The translations under genes were made by a program, and so were the position numbers. This document shows positions 18,176 to 26,853 of a stretch of 42,943 nt of DNA, piece after piece (position 1 is the first letter of the stretch; every line of letters begins with the position of its first letter). Where the stretch lies: the NCBI RefSeq assembly GCF_028292965.1, contig NZ_JAQGLG010000170.1, positions 1 to 42,943 of the forward strand. The letters run 5' to 3'. Origin of the DNA: Sphingomonas bacterium (GTDB lineage Bacteria > Pseudomonadota > Alphaproteobacteria > Sphingomonadales > Sphingomonadaceae). The notes under the pieces were generated by a model. It saw nothing but the letters and a program-made list of their open reading frames with translations, did no database searches and was not told the origin of the DNA.

Positions 18176-18786
18176 CGACGTGTTACCTCTTTGGCGATGA
18201 CGATCAGCGATTCCGGGTCGGTAACGCTGTGTTCCACGTGAAACGCACCATGCCATGACTGTTGCGCGCTGGCTATCTCTTCGCGCGCGCCACGGCCCTT
18301 TGGCAGCAGCCAAAGCGTGTTCCACGTGGAACAATGCCGCGCCGCTCCCAGCAATTCCCAGAGCGAAGCCACCGCGCGGGCTGAGATGACCGTTGCTTGC
18401 ACGTCAACGCGCTCGACCTTGCCCGTGACGACGGTCGTGCGCGATGTGACATCCAACGCGTCACAACACGCCGAGAGGAAGTCAGCGCGCCGCTTGCGCG
18501 GCTCGACCAGCCATATTGGTCGGTCGGTCAATGCGGCGACCACCAGGCCCGGAAATCCCGCACCGGTGCCGATATCGAGCCAGTTACCGGGATATGCGTC
18601 GGCGAGAGGGATCAACTGCGCTGAATCGACGATATGCCGCGCCCAGATCTCGTCGAGCGTCGACGGGGCGATTAGGTTTTGACGCGCGGCTTCATCGCGC
18701 ACCAAGCCGGCGAGATGCGTCATCGCCTCGACCCCGGCTGCGCCATGCCGCTCCCCGATCCAGTCCCGTGCTTCGTCCTCGGTCAT
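18172..18786 (-). CDS. rsmG: 16S rRNA (guanine527-N7)-methyltransferase RsmG
   Basis: This 204-residue SAM-dependent methyltransferase would modify G527 of 16S rRNA. The SAM-binding motif [13 protein letters not shown] is near residue 70, preceded by the RHIVDSAQL segment characteristic of Gid[12 protein letters not shown] follows near 94, and ISARAVASL near 134. The last third of the gene contains two parS-like palindromes read in frame as CSTWN and FHVEH. It overlaps mnmG and parA by four bases at each end, placing it in the middle of a tightly coupled operon. Confidence 0.95.
   Translation of the reverse strand: MTEDEARDWIGERHGAAGVEAMTHLAGLVRDEAARQNLIAPSTLDEIWARHIVDSAQLIPLADAYPGNWLDIGTGAGFPGLVVAALTDRPIWLVEPRKRRADFLSACCDALDVTSRTTVVTGKVERVDVQATVISARAVASLWELLGAARHCSTWNTLWLLPKGRGAREEIASAQQSWHGAFHVEHSVTDPESLIVIAKEVTRR
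18230..18245. promoter_or_regulatory. parS-like ParB-binding site 1
   Basis: TGTTCCACGTGAAACG matches the Bacillus parS TGTTCCACGTGAAACA at 15 of 16 positions. It lies inside the 3' end of rsmG, 55 bases upstream of parA. The coding frame reads it as FHVEH. Confidence 0.85.
18318..18333. promoter_or_regulatory. parS-like ParB-binding site 2
   Basis: TGTTCCACGTGGAACA is a perfect 16-base palindrome of parS type. It also lies within rsmG, 88 bases from site 1, and is read there as CSTWN. Confidence 0.85.
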
Positions 18787-20621
18787 GCCGCCCGCCGTTG
18801 CGCGTGGAGCAGGATCGCGGTCAGCGCCGCCGGGGTGACGCCGCGAATACGTGATGCCGCCCCGAGCGTCGAGGGCGCGGCGGCACTGAGCCGTTCCACC
18901 ATCTCGGTCGACAACCCCGGGATCGCCGCGAAGTCCAACGTCACCGGCAAAGCGATGCCGTCATTGGCGCGCAGCCCGCTGACCTCCGCTTCTTGGCGTT
19001 CGAGATAGGGTGCATAGCGCGCATCCTCCACCATCTCCGCGATCAGGCTCGGGTCGAAGCCGTCGGCGCGCTCGCCCAGCACCTGCGCGGCCGTCGTGCC
19101 GGATATGCGCAGCCACTCGGCCCCGGTGCGTCGCTCGTTCACACTGATATCGGTCGCCCCGCGCGTCGCAAGGTCTCGACCGAGGATAGGATAAGCGAGC
19201 ATTTCGGTGACAGCGGCACGCTGCGCGGTGCGGTCGATCTGTCGCGCGCGGCGCGCATCGCCCAAGCAACCAATGGCCGCCGCCAGCGGACCCAGCCGCG
19301 TCTCGGCATTGTCGGCGCGCAGCCTCAGGCGATACTCGGCACGCGCAGTGAGCATGCGATAGGGCTCGGTGATGCCTTGCAAAACCAGGTCATCGATCAT
19401 CACGCCGAGATAACTGCTCGCCCGGTCGAGGATGACCGGCGCGGCACCGATCGCGGCGGCCGCGGCGTTGAGGCCGGCGAGCAGCCCCTGCCCCGCCGCT
19501 TCCTCATAACCGGTCGTGCCATTGATCTGGCCGCAGCAATAGAGACCGCGCAACGCACGCACCTCCAGCGTCGGGTCGAGCGCACGCGGATCGATATGAT
19601 CATATTCGACGGCATAGCCCGGAATGGCGATATCGGTACGCTCGAGACCGGGGATCGAGCGGATCATTGCCGCCTGAACATCGGCCGGTAACGAGGTCGA
19701 GATGCCGTTGGGATAGACCAGCGGATCGTCGATCCCCTCGGGTTCGAGAAAGATCTGGTGCCCGTCGCGGTCGCCGAAGCGGTGAATCTTGTCTTCGATC
19801 GACGGGCAATAGCGCGGCCCCTGCCCCTGGATATCGCCACCGAACAGCGGCGAGCGATCGAGCGAGGCGCGAATGATCGCGTGCGTCTCTTCGGTCGTGC
19901 GGGTGATGGCGCAGAACAATTGCGGCAGCGTGCGACCCGTGCTGACCGGCGACATGGTCCAGGCATCGGTATCGCTCGGCTGCTCGCTGAGCCGGGCCCA
20001 GTCGATCGTTCGGCCATCGAGCCGTGGCGGTGTGCCGGTCTTGAGCCGGGCCATGGGCAGTCGGGCATCATAAAGTTGGTGCGCCAGCGCTGTCGCGGCG
20101 CGTTCGCCGATTCGGCCGCCCTCTTCACGTTCCTCACCGCGAAACATCCGCGCGCCGAGGAACGTGCCAGTCGCGAGCACCACCGCTCGTGCATCGATAG
20201 TACGGCCATCGGCAAGCGTCACGCCAGCGACGTGGCCCGCCGTTATGACCAGCGCGGCCACCTCGCCGGCAACGATAGTGAGGCCGGACTGCGCCGCGAG
20301 CATTGCCTGAATCGCCGCGGCATAGCGGGTGCGATCGGCCTGGACTCGCGGCCCCTGCACCGCCGTGCCCTTGCTGCGGTTCAACATACGGTAGTGAATG
20401 CCGGCACTATCGGTCGCCTGGCCAATCAGGCCGCCAAAGGCGTCGACCTCACGAACAAGGTGGCCCTTGCCCACCCCGCCGATCGCCGGGTTGCACGACA
20501 TCGCCCCGATCTTGTCGGGATCGAAGCTGACCAGCGCGACGCGCGCACCGAGCCGTGCCGCCGCAGCGGCTGCTTCGGTTCCGGCGTGTCCGCCGCCGAC
20601 CACGATGATGTCGTAGTTCAT
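18783..20621 (-). CDS. mnmG: tRNA uridine 5-carboxymethylaminomethyl modification protein MnmG (GidA)
   Basis: This 612-residue FAD and NADH enzyme, with MnmE, builds the cmnm5 group on wobble U34 of certain tRNAs. The FAD motif [14 protein letters not shown] is at residues 5-18. The GidA signatures KTGTPPRL near 203 and [14 protein letters not shown] near 270 are present, as is the [17 protein letters not shown] region near 370. The helical C-terminal domain completes a normal length. ATG 20621 is the conserved start. A parS-like site lies just upstream. Its stop overlaps the rsmG ATG. Confidence 0.97.
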   Translation of the reverse strand: MNYDIIVVGGGHAGTEAAAAAARLGARVALVSFDPDKIGAMSCNPAIGGVGKGHLVREVDAFGGLIGQATDSAGIHYRMLNRSKGTAVQGPRVQADRTRYAAAIQAMLAAQSGLTIVAGEVAALVITAGHVAGVTLADGRTIDARAVVLATGTFLGARMFRGEEREEGGRIGERAATALAHQLYDARLPMARLKTGTPPRLDGRTIDWARLSEQPSDTDAWTMSPVSTGRTLPQLFCAITRTTEETHAIIRASLDRSPLFGGDIQGQGPRYCPSIEDKIHRFGDRDGHQIFLEPEGIDDPLVYPNGISTSLPADVQAAMIRSIPGLERTDIAIPGYAVEYDHIDPRALDPTLEVRALRGLYCCGQINGTTGYEEAAGQGLLAGLNAAAAAIGAAPVILDRASSYLGVMIDDLVLQGITEPYRMLTARAEYRLRLRADNAETRLGPLAAAIGCLGDARRARQIDRTAQRAAVTEMLAYPILGRDLATRGATDISVNERRTGAEWLRISGTTAAQVLGERADGFDPSLIAEMVEDARYAPYLERQEAEVSGLRANDGIALPVTLDFAAIPGLSTEMVERLSAAAPSTLGAASRIRGVTPAALTAILLHAQRRAA

Positions 20622-20660
20622 GCCCTCGCCGCTATGCGCGACGGGCGCGCCTGTCAAAAT

Positions 20661-20676
20661 TGTTCCACGTGGAACG
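20661..20676. promoter_or_regulatory. parS-like ParB-binding site 3
   Basis: TGTTCCACGTGGAACG differs from the perfect palindrome of site 2 in its last base only. It occupies the 57-base gap between the mnmE stop and the mnmG start, about 2.3 kb from site 2. Confidence 0.85.
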
Positions 20677-20678
20677 TG

Positions 20679-21956
20679 TCATTTACCGATACAGAATTTC
20701 ACAAACAGAGCATCGAGCATCGCCTCGACATCGCTTCGCCCGGTCAGCTGGTGCAGCGCCCGCATGGCGAGGCGAAGCTGCTCGGCAATGAGCAGGGTAT
20801 CTCGTTCCTCACCGGCACGCACGAGCCATGCGCGCGCCTCGGCGATCAGCCGGCGCTGGCGCTGGTTGAGGGCGACGGCGTCTGCTGGCGGAAGCAACAT
20901 CGCGGCACGGGCACCGATCAACGACCACAAGGCCGAAAGGCCGCTACCGTCTTTCGCGGAGACGGCCACGTCGCACCCGGCCGGCATCACGGCGCGCCCG
21001 GGAAGATCGGCGCGCGGGTAAAGCCGGATCGCGCCATCGGGCACGGCATCGTCGCCCAGCCAGAGCAGGATATCCGCACCGCGTATCGCCTCCCCCGCAC
21101 GCTCGACGCCGATGCGTTCGATCGGATCGTCGCTCGCTTCGGTCAGTCCCGCCGTGTCGGTGAAGACATAGGCGATACCGTCGCGCGCGATCGGCACCTC
21201 GATACGATCCCGCGTCGTGCCCGAGATGGGCGAGACGATCGCTGCCTCTCGCTCGGCCAGCGCGTTGAGCAAGGTCGACTTGCCGCTATTGGGCGGCCCG
21301 GCGATCACCACGCGCAAACCATCGCGCAGCCGTTCGACCGGCGGCGTGGCGAGCATTGCCCCCATTTCCGCCGCAATGGCTGTCGCTCTGCCGGCGATCA
21401 TGGCGATGTGCGCGGGCGGCACATCATCCTCGTCCGAGAAATCGATCGCCGCTTCGACTCCGGCGGCCAGGCTGACGACCCTATCGGTCCAGTCCTCGGC
21501 TTGGCGACGCAACCCCCCTTCCGCCAGCATCACCGCCGCGCGGCGCTGGGTCTCGGTTTCGGCCGAAAGCAAATCGCCCAACCCTTCCGCCTCGGTCAGA
21601 TCGATCCGGCCCGACAACAAGGCGCGGCGGGTGAATTCGCCAGGCTCGGCCGCACGCAAGCCGGGCCAGGCGGCCAGCGCAGCCTCGACGGCACGAATCA
21701 CCGCGCGGCCGCCATGCACATGAAGTTCGACGATATCCTCGCCGGTCGCGCTATTCGGGCCGAGAAAAGCAAGTACCAGCGCGCGATCGAGCACCGCCCC
21801 GGTCGCGTCACGCAAAACACGCAGCGATGCATTCCGTGGCGCCGGCATCGGCCCAGCCAGCGCCTCGCTCGCGGCAAAGGCGGCGGGGCCGCTGATGCGG
21901 ATAAGGGCAATCGCGGCCGGCGGTGCCCCGCTGGACAACGCAAAGATCGTATCCAA
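20679..21956 (-). CDS. mnmE: tRNA modification GTPase MnmE (TrmE)
   Basis: This 425-residue protein is the partner of MnmG. It has an N-terminal folate-binding domain starting DTIFALSSGAPPAAIALIR, G1 GPPNSGKST, a G2 loop ending TTRD, G3 DTAG, and the C-terminal CIGK with its essential Cys. The position expected for G4 (NKxD) reads YPRADLP, so Asn-Lys is missing. I place the start at TTG 21956 because family members begin exactly at DTIFALS and GGA lies eight bases upstream. ATG 21992 would add 12 residues and overlap the previous gene by 34 bases. The gene follows the DUF6489 stop by two bases. Confidence 0.93.
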   Translation of the reverse strand: MDTIFALSSGAPPAAIALIRISGPAAFAASEALAGPMPAPRNASLRVLRDATGAVLDRALVLAFLGPNSATGEDIVELHVHGGRAVIRAVEAALAAWPGLRAAEPGEFTRRALLSGRIDLTEAEGLGDLLSAETETQRRAAVMLAEGGLRRQAEDWTDRVVSLAAGVEAAIDFSDEDDVPPAHIAMIAGRATAIAAEMGAMLATPPVERLRDGLRVVIAGPPNSGKSTLLNALAEREAAIVSPISGTTRDRIEVPIARDGIAYVFTDTAGLTEASDDPIERIGVERAGEAIRGADILLWLGDDAVPDGAIRLYPRADLPGRAVMPAGCDVAVSAKDGSGLSALWSLIGARAAMLLPPADAVALNQRQRRLIAEARAWLVRAGEERDTLLIAEQLRLAMRALHQLTGRSDVEAMLDALFVKFCIGK

Positions 21957-21958
21957 GG

Positions 21959-22183
21959 TTATTTTCCGGGCGTTTCGAACATCTTGCGCCACATGCCGAA
22001 CCCTGCCTCGCTCATCGGAGCCCAGCTTTTCATCATGTTTTCAATGGCTTCGGTCGGTGCGATGCCATCCATCGCGCCGGTGAGTGTCGCGATATATTTC
22101 TCATGCACCGGCGTCAGGTCGGGCAGGCCCATGAAACGGCGGGCTTCTTCCGGGGTGCAATCGACCTCGACATTGATCTTCAT
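21959..22183 (-). CDS. small DUF6489-type protein
   Basis: This 74-residue protein opens MKINVEVDCTPEEARRF and contains GLPDLTPVHEKY, followed by a helical C-terminal part rich in Met and Trp. It resembles the small DUF6489 family seen in sphingomonads, whose function is unknown. It has no signal peptide or membrane segment. The stop is two bases from the MnmE TTG start, and both genes read the same way, so translational coupling is likely. A link to tRNA modification or GTPase regulation is possible but unsupported. Confidence 0.8.
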   Translation of the reverse strand: MKINVEVDCTPEEARRFMGLPDLTPVHEKYIATLTGAMDGIAPTEAIENMMKSWAPMSEAGFGMWRKMFETPGK

Positions 22184-22308
22184 CGCGCGTGTCTCCGCTT
22201 GAGCGGGCCGGCGCCGCTGCCTAGATTGACAGCATATATGCGCGCGACACGGCCCTTATCGCAACGCCCATCGCCAGCATGCGTATTTCCGACCCTGAGG
22301 AGTTCGAC

Positions 22309-23010
22309 ATGAGCGCGACCATCACTATCGAAACCTTCGATCATACCGGCAGCTTCAAGGCCTATGTCGCCGAACCGGCCGGCACCCCGCGCGCGGCGAT
22401 CGTCGTCATCCAGGAGATTTTCGGCGTGAATGCCGGCATGCGGCGGCGCTGCGATCTCTGGGGCGAGGCCGGCTATCTGGCGATCGCACCTGACCTGTTC
22501 TGGCGTCTTGAGCCCGGCGTCGAGCTCGACCCCGACATTCCCGACCAGTTCCAGCGCGCGCTCGGCCTGATGGGCAAGTTCGACCAAGACAAGGGCGTGG
22601 CCGATATCGAGGCGACGATCCGCGCCGCGCGCGCGAAACTCGGCGAAGGCGGCAAGGTCGGCGCAGTCGGTTATTGTCTGGGTGGACGCCTGGCGTTCAT
22701 GACCGCGGCACGTACCGATGTGGATGCCAGTGTCGGCTATTATGGCGTCGGCATCGACGGCCTGCTCGGCGAGAAGCATGCCATCGCACATCCGGTGCTG
22801 CTGCACGTGCCGCAAGAAGATCATTTCGTCGACAAGGCCGCGCAGCAACGCATGCATGCCGGGCTCGATGACCATGCCAAGGTGAGGTTATTCGACTATC
22901 CCGGGCTCGACCACGGCTTCGCGACCGAATTCGGCAAGCGCCGTGACGATGCCGGCGCGACGCTTGCCGATCAACGCACGGCGGAATTCTTCGCGGCTAA
23001 TCTCGGTTAG
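22309..23010 (+). CDS. dienelactone hydrolase family protein
   Basis: This 233-residue alpha/beta hydrolase has the full dienelactone hydrolase triad, Cys123 in GYCLGG, Asp171 in PQEDHF and His202 in GLDHGF. It also has Glu36 in VIQEIFGVN. This numbering and motif set match the classical enzyme that opens dienelactone to maleylacetate. Many family members act on other esters, so the substrate is not certain. ATG 22309 has GAGGAG seven bases upstream; an in-frame ATG at 22279 is unlikely. No aromatic-degradation genes lie nearby, and it is divergent from the mnmE-side operon. Confidence 0.93.
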   Translation: MSATITIETFDHTGSFKAYVAEPAGTPRAAIVVIQEIFGVNAGMRRRCDLWGEAGYLAIAPDLFWRLEPGVELDPDIPDQFQRALGLMGKFDQDKGVADIEATIRAARAKLGEGGKVGAVGYCLGGRLAFMTAARTDVDASVGYYGVGIDGLLGEKHAIAHPVLLHVPQEDHFVDKAAQQRMHAGLDDHAKVRLFDYPGLDHGFATEFGKRRDDAGATLADQRTAEFFAANLG

Positions 23011-23026
23011 TCGATCTCGTTCGGGC

Positions 23027-23668
23027 TCAGGCGAACAGGTGCCAGACCCCGACCTCGTGATCGAACCAGCCGTGATAGACCATCGAGCCGGCGACATAGA
23101 GGATCACGACCAGCCCGATATAGGCGATCCAGTGATAACGCTGGATGAGCCGGGCGATATAATTGGCCGCAACCGCCATCAGCGTCACCGACAGCGCGAG
23201 ACCGAACAGCAGCACCGCGGGATGTTCCCGCGCGGCACCGGCCACGGCCAGCACATTGTCGAGGCTCATCGACAGGTTGGTGATCGCGACCTGAATCGCC
23301 GCCTGGGCGAAGGTCTTGGGCTTCTTGCCCTCGATCTGCGGCGTCGAGGGATCGTCGAATACCTGCGGGCGATTGCCCCTGATCTCGCGATAGAGCTTCC
23401 ACGCCACCCATAGCAGCAACAGGCCACCGGCGAGCAGCAGGCCGACGACATGGAGCAATTGCGTCGCCACCAATGCGAAGCCGATCAGGCAGACCATCGC
23501 CATGACGACACCGAGCCCGAGCACCTTCTTGCGCTGATCCGCAGGCAGCCCAGCGGAGAGCGTGCCGAGCACCATCGCATTGTCGCCGGAAAAGATCAGG
23601 TCGATCAGGATCACCTGGCCCAGCGCGGCAAGGCCGGCGGCGGTGAACACATCGCTTATGTCGAACAC
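23027..23668 (-). CDS. TerC/YjbE-family integral membrane protein
   Basis: This 213-residue protein has about seven hydrophobic segments. The TerC signatures are LIDLIFSGDNAMVL near residue 22 and TNLSMSLDNVLAVAG near 130, each with the paired acidic Asp-Asn motif thought to bind metal ions. TerC/Alx homologues export manganese and protect extracytoplasmic metallation; the same role here is inference. The start overlaps the 3' end of the ABM gene by 13 bases. It is the last gene of the minus-strand run from hemE and ends convergently with the dienelactone hydrolase gene. Confidence 0.9.
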   Translation of the reverse strand: MFDISDVFTAAGLAALGQVILIDLIFSGDNAMVLGTLSAGLPADQRKKVLGLGVVMAMVCLIGFALVATQLLHVVGLLLAGGLLLLWVAWKLYREIRGNRPQVFDDPSTPQIEGKKPKTFAQAAIQVAITNLSMSLDNVLAVAGAAREHPAVLLFGLALSVTLMAVAANYIARLIQRYHWIAYIGLVVILYVAGSMVYHGWFDHEVGVWHLFA

Positions 23669-23958
23669 GCGATATCCTCCGCGAAATAGCCGATCACCGG
23701 CATCGGATCATAAAAGCCGTGAAGCAAGGTCGACCATTGCGCATAATCAGGTGACTTGCGGAAGCCGTCGCGGTGATGCGCAACGCTGTCCCATTCGACC
23801 AGCAGCAGGTAATGGCCATCCGGCGCGATCGGCCGCCGCAAGACGATCGAGCGAAAACCCGGCGCTGCGGCGATCAACAACCTGGCCTCGGCGAACGCCG
23901 CCTCGAACCGCTCGCCCTCGCCCGCCCTGACGGGCAGCTCGGCGAGTTCCAGCACCAT
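23656..23958 (-). CDS. antibiotic biosynthesis monooxygenase (ABM) domain protein
   Basis: This 100-residue single-domain ferredoxin-like protein has VLELAELPVRAGEGERFEAAF at the N-terminus and HYLLLVEWDSVAHHRDGFR in the middle, the usual ABM core. ABM proteins range from quinol monooxygenases to heme-degrading enzymes and many have no known reaction. The protein ends with an unusual Cys-Ser-Thr. It lies three bases after the rho stop and overlaps TerC by 13 bases, so it is co-transcribed with both. Confidence 0.82.
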   Translation of the reverse strand: MVLELAELPVRAGEGERFEAAFAEARLLIAAAPGFRSIVLRRPIAPDGHYLLLVEWDSVAHHRDGFRKSPDYAQWSTLLHGFYDPMPVIGYFAEDIACST

Positions 23959-23961
23959 CGA

Positions 23962-25218
23962 CTATTGGTTCATCGAGTCAAAGAAGTCCTCGTTGGTCTT
24001 CGAGTCCTTCATCTTGTCGAGCAGGAACTCCATCGCGTCGATCGTGCCCATCTGCATGAGGATGCGGCGCAGCACCCACATCTTGGACAGCTTGGACTTG
24101 TCGACCAGCAACTCTTCCTTGCGCGTGCCCGATTTGCCGACGTCGAGTGCCGGGAAGATGCGCTTGTCGGCAACCTTGCGGTCGAGCACGATTTCCGAGT
24201 TACCGGTGCCCTTGAACTCTTCGAAGATGACCTCGTCCATGCGGCTGCCGGTATCGATCAGCGCGGTGGCGATGATCGATAGCGAGCCGCCCTCCTCGAT
24301 GTTGCGCGCTGCGCCGAAGAAGCGCTTCGGGCGCTGCAGGGCATTGGCGTCGACACCGCCGGTCAGCACCTTGCCCGAACTCGGCACGACCGTGTTGTAG
24401 GCGCGGCCGAGGCGGGTGATCGAGTCGAGCAGGATCACCACGTCCTTCTTGTGCTCGACGAGGCGCTTGGCCTTTTCGATCACCATTTCCGCGACTTGCA
24501 CGTGGCGTTGCGCCGGTTCGTCGAAGGTCGAGGAGATCACCTCGCCCTTCACCGAGCGTTGCATGTCAGTGACTTCCTCGGGCCGCTCGTCGATCAGCAG
24601 CACGATCAGGAACACTTCGGGGTGGTTGTCGGTGATGGCGCGCGCGATGTTCTGCAGCAGCACGGTCTTGCCGACGCGCGGGGGCGCGACGATCAGCGCG
24701 CGCTGGCCCTTGCCCTGCGGGCTGATGATATCGATGACCCGCGCCGACTTGTCCTTGACCGTCGGATCGGCCGGATCGAGCGTCAGCTTCTCTTCGGGAT
24801 AGAGCGGCGTCAGGTTGTCGAAATTGACGCGGTGGCGGACTGCATCGGGATCGTCGAAATTGACCGCAGTGAGCTTGGTCAGCGCGAAATAACGCTCGCC
24901 GTCCTTGGGCCCGCGGATCTCGCCCTCGACCGTGTCGCCGGTACGCAGGCCGAACTTACGGACCTGGTTGGGCGAGATGTAGATGTCGTCCGGGCCGGCG
25001 AGATAATTCGCCTCGGGGCTGCGCAGGAAGCAGAAGCCGTCGGGCAACACCTCGATCGTGCCCAGCCCCATGATCTGCTCGCCATTCTCGGCCTGGACCT
25101 TGAGGATCGCGAACATCAGATCCTGCTTGCGCAGCGTCGATGCACCTTCGACGCCCAGCTCTTCGGCCATGCTGACCAGCTCTGCCGGGGTTTTCTTCTT
25201 GAGGTCTTTAAGATGCAT
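23962..25218 (-). CDS. rho: transcription termination factor Rho
   Basis: This 418-residue hexameric RNA-dependent ATPase ends transcription and limits antisense RNA. The N-terminal Rho-N helical domain starts [15 protein letters not shown]. The cold-shock-like RNA-binding domain includes [20 protein letters not shown] near 95. Walker [13 protein letters not shown] is near 179 and Walker [12 protein letters not shown] near 262. The Q- and R-loop segments follow, and the length is normal. It has its own 150-base upstream gap after hemJ, long enough for a separate promoter or an autoregulatory leader, though no clear motif was found. Confidence 0.98.
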   Translation of the reverse strand: MHLKDLKKKTPAELVSMAEELGVEGASTLRKQDLMFAILKVQAENGEQIMGLGTIEVLPDGFCFLRSPEANYLAGPDDIYISPNQVRKFGLRTGDTVEGEIRGPKDGERYFALTKLTAVNFDDPDAVRHRVNFDNLTPLYPEEKLTLDPADPTVKDKSARVIDIISPQGKGQRALIVAPPRVGKTVLLQNIARAITDNHPEVFLIVLLIDERPEEVTDMQRSVKGEVISSTFDEPAQRHVQVAEMVIEKAKRLVEHKKDVVILLDSITRLGRAYNTVVPSSGKVLTGGVDANALQRPKRFFGAARNIEEGGSLSIIATALIDTGSRMDEVIFEEFKGTGNSEIVLDRKVADKRIFPALDVGKSGTRKEELLVDKSKLSKMWVLRRILMQMGTIDAMEFLLDKMKDSKTNEDFFDSMNQ

Positions 25219-25372
25219 TTCGGGCGTTCCCGGGTGTGATGATGGTGATGTTTTGCTTCGGTCGGCGAGGAAAGACGCGACGATGCGGGAGGAAGGTACC
25301 GCGACAGGGCTAGAGGCCGCGCATCACGATATGCCGGCGAGGTAGGTCGCCGCCCTCGTCAAGTCAAGCAGT

Positions 25373-25828
25373 TCAGAAGGGCCGGACGATCACCAGGATG
25401 ATGACCAGCGTAACCAGGATAGCGGGAATCTCGTTGAGCATCCGGAGCTGCTTACCCGTCAGCGATGGCGATTTCCCTGCCGCGAGCTTCTTCGAATAAC
25501 TCACCGCCCAGCCATGATAGCCGCTGAGGACGACGACCAGTCCGAGCTTGGCGTGCAGCCAACCCAGTCCGCTCGCACCCGATGTCAGACCGATATTGAT
25601 CGCCAGCATCAGCCCGAACAACCAGACCAGACCGATTGCAGGCGTTAGGATGATACGACGGATCTTCGCCTCGCGATCGACCCACGCCTCGGCTTCGGGC
25701 GATCCGGGCACCGCTTCCTGATGATAGACGAGATAGCGCGGCAGCATGAACAGCCCCGCCATCCAGAAGATCACGAAGATGACATGCCCCGCCTTGACCC
25801 AGGGATAGGCGTTGCCGAGAAAACCCAT
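25373..25828 (-). CDS. hemJ: HemJ-type protoporphyrinogen oxidase (CopD/DUF2269-like membrane protein)
   Basis: This 151-residue membrane protein has four hydrophobic segments. The conserved His of KAGHVIFVIFWMAGLFMLPR is in the first segment, and HAKLGLVVVLSGYHGW is near residue 95. These are the hallmarks of HemJ, which oxidises protoporphyrinogen IX to protoporphyrin IX in bacteria lacking HemG/HemY. The neighbouring hemE supports the call. Two ATGs occur in tandem (25831 and 25828). AGGAGG sits only two bases before the first and five before the second, so I prefer 25828. The first overlaps the hemE stop. Confidence 0.9.
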   Translation of the reverse strand: MGFLGNAYPWVKAGHVIFVIFWMAGLFMLPRYLVYHQEAVPGSPEAEAWVDREAKIRRIILTPAIGLVWLFGLMLAINIGLTSGASGLGWLHAKLGLVVVLSGYHGWAVSYSKKLAAGKSPSLTGKQLRMLNEIPAILVTLVIILVIVRPF

Positions 25829-26853
25829 CATCCCCTCCTGACACGCGCCAGCAAAGCCTCGACATGTGCGATCGGCGTATCCTGCAGGATTCCGTGGCCG
25901 AGATTGAAGACATGGGGTCGATCGACAAAGGCGGCAAGAACCCGGTCGATCGCTGCATCGAGTGTCGCGCCGCCGGCGATCAGCGCCAGCGGGTCAAGAT
26001 TGCCCTGTACCGGCATATCGGTCGGCAGATTGGCCGCGGCCCATTCGGGATCGATCGTTTCGTCGACGCCGATCGCGTCAACGCCGGTGCCACGGGCATA
26101 AGCCGGCAGTTTCTCCCCCGCTCCCTTGGGAAAGCCGATCACCGGCACACCCGGGTGACACTCATGAATTGCCGCGACGATCTTCGCATTGGGCGCGATC
26201 ACCCAGCGTTCGAACTGCGCCGGTGACAGGCTGCCCGACCAGCTGTCGAACAGCTGCACCGCCTCGACCCCGGCTTCGATCTGGCGCGAGAGATAATCGA
26301 TTGTGCAGACGGTGATCGCCTCGATGATCTCACCGAAGGCCGGTGGATCGGCATAGGCGTAACGACGGGTCTCGCTCTGGTCGCGGCTACCATGACCGGC
26401 GACCATATAGGTGGCCACGGTCCACGGACTGCCGGCAAAACCGAGAAAGGTCGTTTCCGGCGGCAACGCCGCGACGACACGCGCGACGGTCGCATAGACC
26501 GGGTCGAGCCGCGTCAGATCGGGCTGGAGGCTCGTCAGGGCATGGCCGACCAGCGGCGGGGCCAGTGCAGGGCCCTCGCCCACACCGAAGCTCAGCGCCT
26601 GTCCCAGCGCACTGGGGACCATCAGGATATCGGAGAACAGGATAGCCCCATCGAAACCGAAGCGACGGATCGGCTGCAACGTCACATCTGCTGCCGCTTC
26701 GCTGTCGTTGACCAACGCAAGGAAGCCGCCCTTTTCGGCCCGCAAGGCGCGATATTCCGGGAGATAGCGGCCTGCTTGTCGCATCAGCCAGACCGGCGGG
26801 ACTTCTTGCCGCTCACCCTTCAACGTGGCGAGAAGCGGCTTCGCTTCGGTCAT
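25828..26853 (-). CDS. hemE: uroporphyrinogen decarboxylase
   Basis: This 341-residue enzyme decarboxylates the four acetate groups of uroporphyrinogen III to give coproporphyrinogen III in heme synthesis. It shows the signature PPVWLMRQAGRYLPEYR near residue 20, ILFSDILMVPSALG near 72, GFAGSPWTVATYM near 140 and the C-terminal FNLGHGI phosphate-type loop near 318. Length and start are normal. Directly upstream lies the origin-like region, the arrangement known at the Caulobacter origin. It overlaps hemJ. Confidence 0.97.
   Translation of the reverse strand: MTEAKPLLATLKGERQEVPPVWLMRQAGRYLPEYRALRAEKGGFLALVNDSEAAADVTLQPIRRFGFDGAILFSDILMVPSALGQALSFGVGEGPALAPPLVGHALTSLQPDLTRLDPVYATVARVVAALPPETTFLGFAGSPWTVATYMVAGHGSRDQSETRRYAYADPPAFGEIIEAITVCTIDYLSRQIEAGVEAVQLFDSWSGSLSPAQFERWVIAPNAKIVAAIHECHPGVPVIGFPKGAGEKLPAYARGTGVDAIGVDETIDPEWAAANLPTDMPVQGNLDPLALIAGGATLDAAIDRVLAAFVDRPHVFNLGHGILQDTPIAHVEALLARVRRG

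Noticed and set aside
17384..18334. Longer ParA starting at 18334
   Set aside because: The extra 53 codons are rsmG and parS sequence in another frame. The conserved start is at 18175.
19758..22202. 814-codon plus-strand frame across mnmG and mnmE
   Set aside because: It crosses two well-identified minus-strand genes and the parS gap, which no real gene would do here.
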